The notes beneath the pieces are model-generated. The model was given only the letters and a program-made list of their open reading frames with translations. It was not told where the DNA came from and did no database searches. Shown here piece by piece: positions 57,238-64,000 of a DNA stretch of 64,000 nt; the first letter of the stretch is position 1; every line of letters starts with the position of its first letter. Source of the stretch: Hypomesus transpacificus (taxonomy: Eukaryota; Chordata; Actinopteri; Osmeriformes; Osmeridae); contig NC_061066.1 in NCBI RefSeq assembly GCF_021917145.1, forward strand, positions 310,001-374,000. The letters are read 5' to 3'. The translations under genes and the position numbers were made by a program.

Positions 57238-60200
57238 GGAGTTTGATGAAGATGTGGTATTTGAGGTTTGTTCTTAACAATTTTATTGATGGTGCATCAT
57301 GACCACGCAGCGTTCTGTGACAGTGACACACAATTATTGAGGTTTTCTGATTCAGATGGCGGGTCCTATTATGTGGTTGCTTATGCAGCGAACCTTTCTG
57401 TCTGCTAACGTTAGCTACTGTACAGTAGCTAGCATTACCTTATCCACCCATCCCTCCATCCATCACCCATCCCTCCTTAATAAATTAAGACCGCTGCACT
57501 CGCTAGTATCTAACAATTTACCCAGGTTATTAGCGTCGTTGACACTTAAGCCAGAACTACCAACTACAGTAGGCAAGCTGCCAGCCAGAACTAAGTAGCT
57601 ATAGCTTGCTTGCCAAGTACAGATCATGGGTTTGTTGGTGTTTCATCAGAAGTGGGGTGGGGAATATAGTCTGGAGCCACTGTCGGCGCAAATGCTTGCT
57701 AAACACAACTGAAGGATCGATGTGTGAGCATGTGTGCTGATTTCGTCCGACCATGCAAGTGAGTATCCATCTAATAAAAATATGGAAGCTTAGGTTGAAA
57801 TAAGGAGTTAAACACATATTTGTGTCCAAATCAATTACTGAGGTGTAAAGAGACGCAGAGATGCGCTGTTTTCTCTCATCCTCACATGATGAGCGTCTGT
57901 TAGTTTAGAATTGGGTCACATGTCGCCTATGTTGGTCAAATTTAAGCTTGAAATGTCGTTTCTTTCTTTTTATCCAGAAATACCTCTCGGTGCTTCAGTG
58001 TTTGTGTTTCAGTCTACAGTGAAATAAATAATAGGTAGTTTGCTACTGGAATAAGACACATTTCACTGCTCATCTCAGTTGAGAGAAGACAACAAGGGGG
58101 CTGTTGTGGGTCAGGGCTAGGTTAATTTGTCTTACACTTACACACACTGTTACAGCTTAGTTTACAGTGTATTAGTGCAGATGTAATCTTTGATGGAATG
58201 AGTCGAGACTTCATAGAGACTTCATATAGCGTCATCAGATTATTCCTTTCAATTTAATTGTTAAACCGGATTTTGGAGTGGATTATACAAGACATCTAAT
58301 GGTGCTGTGGTTATGAAGGGGCTGTGACTAGATATTGGTACCGGCATTTGTTTCTTACAGTGTCCTAACCTCAAATGATTTCAGAGTTGAATAGGATAGC
58401 TTGTGTGAATTTCTTTTTTTTTTTTTACTCAGTTGAATCTGCTGCTTGGGTTTAATTGCACATGTGTGAAAGCTCTTTATTGAAATCTGTGTGGAATGAA
58501 AAGCTTCATGGCAAAGAGAGGCAGCCGCTTGAACTAGTGAATCTGGGCGGGCTCATGGCGTTCTTCTGGCCTGGTTGGTGACACTAGCAGCTCACCTGGT
58601 AGAACCACATAAGCCTAAATCTTTACCGCAGTGGCCTGGGTTCGATTCCAGCCCTAGCCATGGCATTTACTGCATGTCATCCCCTCTCTCTCTCCCCTGC
58701 CATTTCGGTCTCCCAGCACAGTCATTATAAAAATTATGCAGAAGAAGCATAAATAATCATAGGCAAAAATTATCTTAAAAAATTCAAAGTCAAATGAATC
58801 CATTCAAGAAAATTCAAGGGCAACCAGCATGAGTTTGAACAGTTGTTTTATTCTCTTTCTATCTTTGCTTGGGCAGAACTCTCCTCTCTTCCAGTACCTG
58901 CAGGATCTAGGACACACAGATTTCGAGGCATGTCCGACCGTATCACAGGAGGAAGAGTGTGGTGGAGGAGAGGCGACCATCTCCCAGCAGGATTTCCCTC
59001 CCAAATCTACAGTGAGTGAACCCCACTATGATACAACAGCACACTACATTTGGTGCAGACAAAAGTAATTACAACAGCTATTGATCCAAAATGATGACCT
59101 ATATAGTAGCCTACATATACACTTTATCTACTCACATGCTTGACCTACAGAATCAACTGGCATGGTGGAAAAAGCACACCCAGATAAAGCTGTTTAGTTC
59201 TAAACCTGGTAGTTCTCTAGTTTATTCTTATTTTCTACTTAGAAAATGTGTCCAATGCTGAGGGGAGTTCTTAGTGAAAGGAAGAATTGTCTGTCTACCT
59301 CCCTTCCTCTCTCCCTCCCACACCCCATTATCTGTGTCTGATTTAGTAGAACAGACTGAGATTACGGAATTCAGCTTGTTTTTACCAAATGTAGTTTGTC
59401 TCTGGTTAACTGCCTTTTTGGGAAATGTGGGTGTGTAGTAACTATTTCATTTTTTATTTGGTCGTTTGTACTCAAGCATGTAACCATATACTCAAATCAT
59501 CCACACTGTGTACAACTGTGTGTTGAGTGTCAGCTAGCTAGCTACATTCACATGGTGCCATTGGCTCATTTTCCCTGGTCTTTTTTTTCTTTTCTTTTCT
59601 CTCATGCTTTTTCTTTCGGGACAGGAAATGATGTCGTGCTTGCCTCGTTCAGGAACTTTCCGTCTGTGTCACACTTCCTCTGTTATTCAGAGGAGTGTTT
59701 GGGAATACTGGATATAAGACAAGAAAGCTTAGGATCGTTTTTTTGGTGTCATACTTCCTTAAACTCAGATAACTCAGCTGGGGCAAATACATTGTGTGTG
59801 TGCTTGTGCACACTTCCATTCTATTCACAGTCAAAGGCCAACACTTGTTTATCATCTCAGCATGTTAAACATTGAGATAATTGGGCCATCTGTAGGAAAG
59901 CCATTTATGTACGTGTAAGTTAGTGTGAATGCTGTGCGTGAGCTTAGCCATGTGGGCCTGGAAAGTATGGATGGTGGCTAGATATTCCGCTTGTTCTAAA
60001 GCCTTTAGGACAAACAGGAAACCAGGAGATGTTAGACACAGTCGTCCTGTAGGGATGCAGAGATGTACGGCGGAAAAAGGTGACAAGGGAGACGTGTACC
60101 TTGTGACCCTATCATCCAGTGTACCTTGTGACCCTATCATCCAGTGTACCTTGTGACCCTATCATCCAGTGTACCTTGTGACCCTATCATCCAGTGTACC

Positions 60201-63200
60201 TTGTGACCCTATCATCCAGTGTTTATACTGCCATTTGCATAGGATGTATGATGTGGTGAAGTAGAGAAAGAGCAGAACAAGCTGTTCTCATTCATGGTCA
60301 CATTTATTGTCACCGAAGATCTTAATGAACCCTAAATGGTGAGATAGCATATCGTCCCAAGTGTTTTGTGGTCTTTTGTGAGGAAGGCAACTGCAGAGAA
60401 AAAAGTACAGGATGGCCTAATGACCGTATAGCAAGCACACGGTCATATAATAGCTTTGCATTACTCTGTGTTCTCACGCACTTAAACACACACAGACAGA
60501 CAGGACGTGAATTGCACTTTCACTCTCTGTCACTTACCAAGGTCTGCGCAGTGTTTCCATTCTCTTATGTTCTAACACGGCAGACAGGGCACACAAAGCA
60601 GGCGGAATGTTGGCTATGTGATGCCAACAGAATACTAAAGGGAAAGAACAAGACTAGGACCAGGGGAGGAACTACACTGCCTGTAGGCTTGAGAGAGAGA
60701 ATTAAATGGATACAGTGAATCATTTTAATGTTGAATATTGGAGTATACAGTATTTGAGTGCAAGGAAAATTAAGGAATTGACTATAGACCTCTTTACATG
60801 TACCCATATTAATGACTGTATGTTGCCCATGTGCCGTTGCTTATTATACTGGGCAGTCTTGCATGAAAGCAGACTTCCTGGGGGCACAGACTCAAATCAA
60901 TAATCAATAGCCCTGCAGCCTCCTAGCCAATCACACTGCTACCTTAAAACAACTGAGTCGCTGTTTACTCCATTCTCTTCAGACTGAAAACTCAGGAACA
61001 GACCCTAGTTCAGCAGATGAACAGTTTATAATGTTACTTCTCTTATATGTTGCTATGACGCTGTCTCCTAAGCCTGCAGTGTCATGTTGAGGAGTGTTTC
61101 AGGAAGCACCGTTTGACTCTCCTGTTTAGAGTGGTCGGCTGCAGGCTGTCCGTGTTAAGAATTGAGTTGTTCTGGAGCCTGGCAGGCTCGCAGCCACAGA
61201 TGCTGTTACGAGAGAACACGTGTTGGTGTAGAAGGGTACTATGGGGCAGGCAGAGTAGCACACATGCGGGGGCACACGCAAACATCAATGTTTTTGTTCA
61301 TCTCTGAAGAGCTTGCTTCCTGGGAAGGCCTACTGCCAGTGTTGGAATGAATGTTTTGGTTGTTATTGTTTTGGTTCAGAGTGTGTTTGGTATCATATGT
61401 GTATCGAGCAGAAGCTACTACACTGCAGAATAAACAATAGACTGTTCTGTATGGTTATAAATAGTTGGCCTAACCCCTCCCCCTTTGTGATTGACAGGGA
61501 GGGCTTTTATGGCAATGGGCTGAAGCCGTATGGAGGCGCACCCCGTTTCACCAGGCCGCGGCTTCCCATAGGATGGAGCAGCAGCTGGTAAGAGTCTTCA
61601 TGGAGACCACGTGATCTGACAGAGACCAATGGATGAAGAGGCTTTCCTCCCTCCCCAAAGGCTAAACCCAGTGTGTGTGTGCGCTCGTCTCCCTCCCTCC
61701 AGGACGGTGTGTTTGGCCAGTACTCTGTGAGGTGTGTGCTGGAGCAGGACGTGCTGCTGCAGGAGGATGTGGAGCTGATTGAGCTGCTGGACCCCAGCCT
61801 GCTCACCCTGGGCTCCTCCTCGGGCTGTCCCGGCCTGGGTCACACCCTGCCCAGGCCCCGCCTCCTGGCCACGCCCTCACACTGGTAGGGACCCAACACA
61901 CATACATAGATGGTACACACACACACACACGCACACACACATATTTAACCCTATGTCACAAGATCAAACCCCTTCCCTCTATCTCAGGGACGTTGCTGTG
62001 CTGGTGGGCCTGGCCGCCGTGCTCCTGGGCCTGTACACCATCTCAGAGGGGGTGTGGTCTCTGGCGGCCGTCCCCTGGGGTGCAGCTGTTCTGGGCTGGG
62101 TGGGGCTGAGGGGAGCGGGCTTGTGGAGGCAGGGCCAGATGCAGAGGGCCGTACATACCCGGGCCTCAGAGCTGCAGGCACTGGTGGGGAACAGCAAAAC
62201 GCTGACCAGCCTGGCTCGGAAATCCCTGCGTCTGGTGCAGGAGACGGAGGTCATTTCTAGGGGGTTCACCCTGTAAGTGTTTTTTATTTATTGACTCCTT
62301 ACACATTCCCCCCCATGCTAATGAATAGGGTGCACTTGTAGCCTGTCCCTTATTGTTAGTGTGCACTTTTACCTCAGACTAACCTCAAACTAACTCCAAC
62401 TCCAGCATCTTAGTGTAGATTTTCACAAGTAGCCTATCCTATTCACTCAGTGTACTCATTCATCACTAACTTTCCATCCTGTTTAGTATTACCCAGTATT
62501 ACCCTCCCCCATCCCCTCCCTCATCCTCTGTTCAGTCTGTGTTTGTGTCATGTGTCGGGTGTTTGTGCTTGGGTTTGTCGTGTTCTGTGTTGCGTGTATT
62601 ACCCACCCTCTCTGGGACGTCTGCACAGTTGTATCACATTTCACTTGTCAAGTTTGCTCGACAGGGTGAGTGCCGCCAGCTCCTTTAGCAGGGCAGGGCC
62701 GGGGGCGGGGCCTAGAGGGCAACAGCTGATTGGCCTGAGGAAGGCGGTTTACCGGGCCCTCCGCTCAGCCTTCCGAGCGTCCCGCAGAGCCACCTGCCAC
62801 ATGCTCAAATCATATCCTTCACCTGGGGAGATCACCCGGGGGGGGGGGGGGGGGGGGGGGCAACTGGGAGATGCAGGGATCTGGGTAATAAATGTTAGAC
62901 TGTCACCACACTACGTTCAGTGGGGGTATACATCAGGCACATCTGAATGTTACAGTGACAGCCCATGGGCTCCTTAACGTCTACCCACGTACCCCCTCAA
63001 CTCTGAGATCGACAATGTGACCAACTACGTGTCTGCTGTTCCGCTGAAGGAGCTGGGCCTGGGCCTGGGGGTGGAGCATCTGAGCGACGAGCAGGCGCAG
63101 GAGCTAACAGACGACTTCAGCCTCCCGGCCCTGAAGGCAGGTCCTGGGAGAGCGACTGGGGGGACGTGCCACAGTAGATACAAGGAACAGGCTCATTATG

Positions 63201-63860
63201 GAGGTTTGGCACTTACTCTGTCGGCTTGCCGTCCCGTAGGTGCTGTTCCAGCTGTGGGTGGGACAGAGCTCTGAGTGTTTCCGCCGATTGGCCCTGCTGC
63301 TGTCACCGCTGCGATTGGAAGAACCCTCTGAGGGCGGGGTGAAGGGCGAGGCCTGTCCGCCTCTGCATTGCACTATCGGTATGGTAACGGAACCCCTCCA
63401 CCATGCCCTGGCCAGTTGCCTGGGCGATCTGCAGCGCAGCTACGACTTCCACCGCTACTTTGAGACCCAACCGCGGTCCCACGGCACGGACAGGGTGGGG
63501 CGCGCCAGGGAGAAATGCCGAGAGCTGAACACCCTCCACACGTCGGTACGCAGCCTTCAGCTGCACCTCAAAGCCCTGCTCAGCGAGTGAGTCCACCCCT
63601 ACACCCACCTCCCCATGTCCTCCTCCGGGCCCCCTCTGACCTCCCCCTGCTCTCCGGCCCCCGTAGGATGATCATCATGGAGGACGACCTGGAGAAGCTG
63701 ATGGTGTCCAGGGAGGCGGTGGAGGTGACGTGTGAGGGCTACCAGGACCTCAGTGACCGGCTGCACCACCTGCAGCCCCACATGCAGGCCAGCGCCGGCT
63801 GCTGGGAGGACACACTGGGCCAGGTGGAGCGCATGCTGCGACGCGCCAACAACTGCCCGG
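57230..63860 (+). CDS. vezt: Vezatin, first nine coding exons (3' end beyond window)
   Basis: Adherens-junction transmembrane protein. Exons 57230-57265, 58877-59011, 61498-61587, 61703-61884, 61988-62272, 62665-62811, 62989-63136, 63240-63586 and 63667-63860 join in frame to 521 codons plus one base; human VEZT is about 780. It starts [12 protein letters not shown], followed by [17 protein letters not shown], both close to human. Exon 4 carries [15 protein letters not shown]. Exon 5 has two adjacent hydrophobic segments (about residues 150-195) and ends [11 protein letters not shown]. Exon 7 has [19 protein letters not shown] and exon 8 [13 protein letters not shown]. Intron 6 (62812-62988) is AT-AC and intron 7 (63137-63239) is GC-AG; both are needed to keep homology and frame. 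Exon 3 ([12 protein letters not shown]..) is the least conserved. A possible next acceptor ends at 63990. Confidence 0.93.
57266..58876 (+). other. vezt intron 1
   Basis: Apart from the SINE at 58578-58760 and an (A/T)-rich tract near 58412, I see no exon or RNA gene. Confidence 0.6.
58578..58760 (+). mobile_element. tRNA-derived SINE, vezt intron 1
   Basis: Starts with a tRNA-like head: A-box-like ctcacctggtagaacc, then a perfect B box GGTTCGATTCC at 58639-58649. A pyrimidine-rich body follows (ctgcatgtcatcccctctctc, tcccagcacagtcattataa) of a kind common in fish SINEs, with an AT-rich 3' tail. It is not a tRNA gene: the acceptor and anticodon arms do not pair. Confidence 0.75.
59012..61497 (+). 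other. vezt intron 2
   Basis: No exon seen. It contains the 25-bp array at 60096-60220. Open frames up to about 160 codons (for example from 59396) show no family resemblance and are probably chance. Confidence 0.6.
60096..60220. repeat. 25-bp tandem repeat, five perfect copies
   Basis: Five identical copies of a 25-bp unit starting gtaccttgtgaccctatc, 125 bp in all, within vezt intron 2. The lack of divergence suggests a recent expansion. Confidence 0.95.
62812..62988 (+). other. U12-type AT-AC intron in vezt
   Basis: The intron begins ATATCCTTC, matching the U12 5' splice-site consensus for AT-AC introns. It has TCCTTAAC at 62971-62978, the exact U12 branch-site consensus, about 11-12 nt before the 3' AC (62987-62988). 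Joining 62811 to 62989 gives [18 protein letters not shown], which aligns without gaps to human YMLKNYPLNSESDNVTNY. No GT-AG choice in this interval does that. The intron is 177 nt and contains a G23 tract (62838-62860). Confidence 0.9.
62838..62860. repeat. Poly(G)23 tract inside the U12-type intron
   Basis: An uninterrupted run of 23 G residues 26 nt into the AT-AC intron of vezt. Confidence 0.9.
63137..63239 (+). other. GC-AG intron in vezt
   Basis: Exon 7 ends FSLPALK at AAG|gcaggt (63136/63137). The next exon starts at 63240 with VLFQLW, continuing the human order ALKVLFQLW. The only nearby GT (63141) would shift the frame, so a GC donor with an otherwise good consensus is required. Length is 103 nt. 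Confidence 0.85.
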
Positions 63861-64000
63861 GTGAGGAGGGCTCACATGCACACCTCTCTCCACCCCCCAC
63901 CCCCCCCCCCGTAGCCTCTGGGTATCCATGGTTACGCGCGGGTTATTTTGAGTCAAGTCTTCCTCGCCCCCTCCCCTGCCCTGTCCAAAGACCAGTCACA

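Noticed and set aside
58578..58650. tRNA gene on the + strand
   Set aside because: Good B box only; arms do not pair and a SINE body follows.
59396..59875. 159-codon ORF in vezt intron 2
   Set aside because: Composition like surrounding intron, no recognised domain, and vezt exons 2 and 3 join in frame without it.
62812..62890. Extension of vezt exon 6 through the G run to a GT at about 62886
   Set aside because: It would add a poly-Gly stretch, shift away from the conserved YPLNSE junction and needs no U12 signals, yet these are perfect in place.

Overview
The window looks like a gene-dense stretch of teleost fish chromosome. Exons are GC-rich and give vertebrate proteins. Introns are short and full of (TG)n/(CA)n and G/C homopolymer tracts, and two tRNA-derived SINEs of fish type are present. 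I could not assign a species. All gene names come from remembered vertebrate protein families and hand splicing; nothing was searched.

Layout: (1) 87-217, last exon of an acyl-CoA thioesterase/BAAT-family gene (+). (2) 1539-17081, a complete laminin beta-1 type gene (+), 33 coding exons, 1,780 residues. (3) 19847-22072, the three 3' coding exons of tmcc3 (-), tail-to-tail with the laminin gene; its 5' exons are uncertain, with candidates at 27.15, 31.5, 38.05 and 40.2 kb. (4) 41087-42403, complete ndufa12 (-), four exons, 146 residues. (5) 44950-56755, complete fgd6 (-), 21 coding exons, 1,331 residues. (6) 57230-63860, the first nine coding exons of vezt (+), head-to-head with fgd6 and running off the right edge. 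Every splice junction in the laminin, ndufa12, fgd6 and vezt models keeps the reading frame.

The order tmcc3-ndufa12-fgd6-vezt matches the human 12q22 block in order and orientation, except that NR2C1, which lies between NDUFA12 and FGD6 in human, is not seen. In human, LAMB1 is on another chromosome (7q31), so the laminin-tmcc3 junction is a difference from the human map. The genes are not an operon or pathway. They encode a basement-membrane subunit, an ER coiled-coil membrane protein, a complex I subunit, a Cdc42-type exchange factor and an adherens-junction membrane protein.

Most striking: vezt carries an AT-AC intron with U12-type donor and branch site, followed one exon later by a GC-AG intron. 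Other notable items are a tandem near-perfect palindrome in an ndufa12 intron, loss of the YIGSR and PDSGR adhesion peptides in the laminin chain, a nine-copy 55-bp minisatellite, and overlapping uORFs at the laminin and vezt start codons. I found no clear previously undescribed system; this is an ordinary vertebrate locus with some unusual splice sites and repeats.
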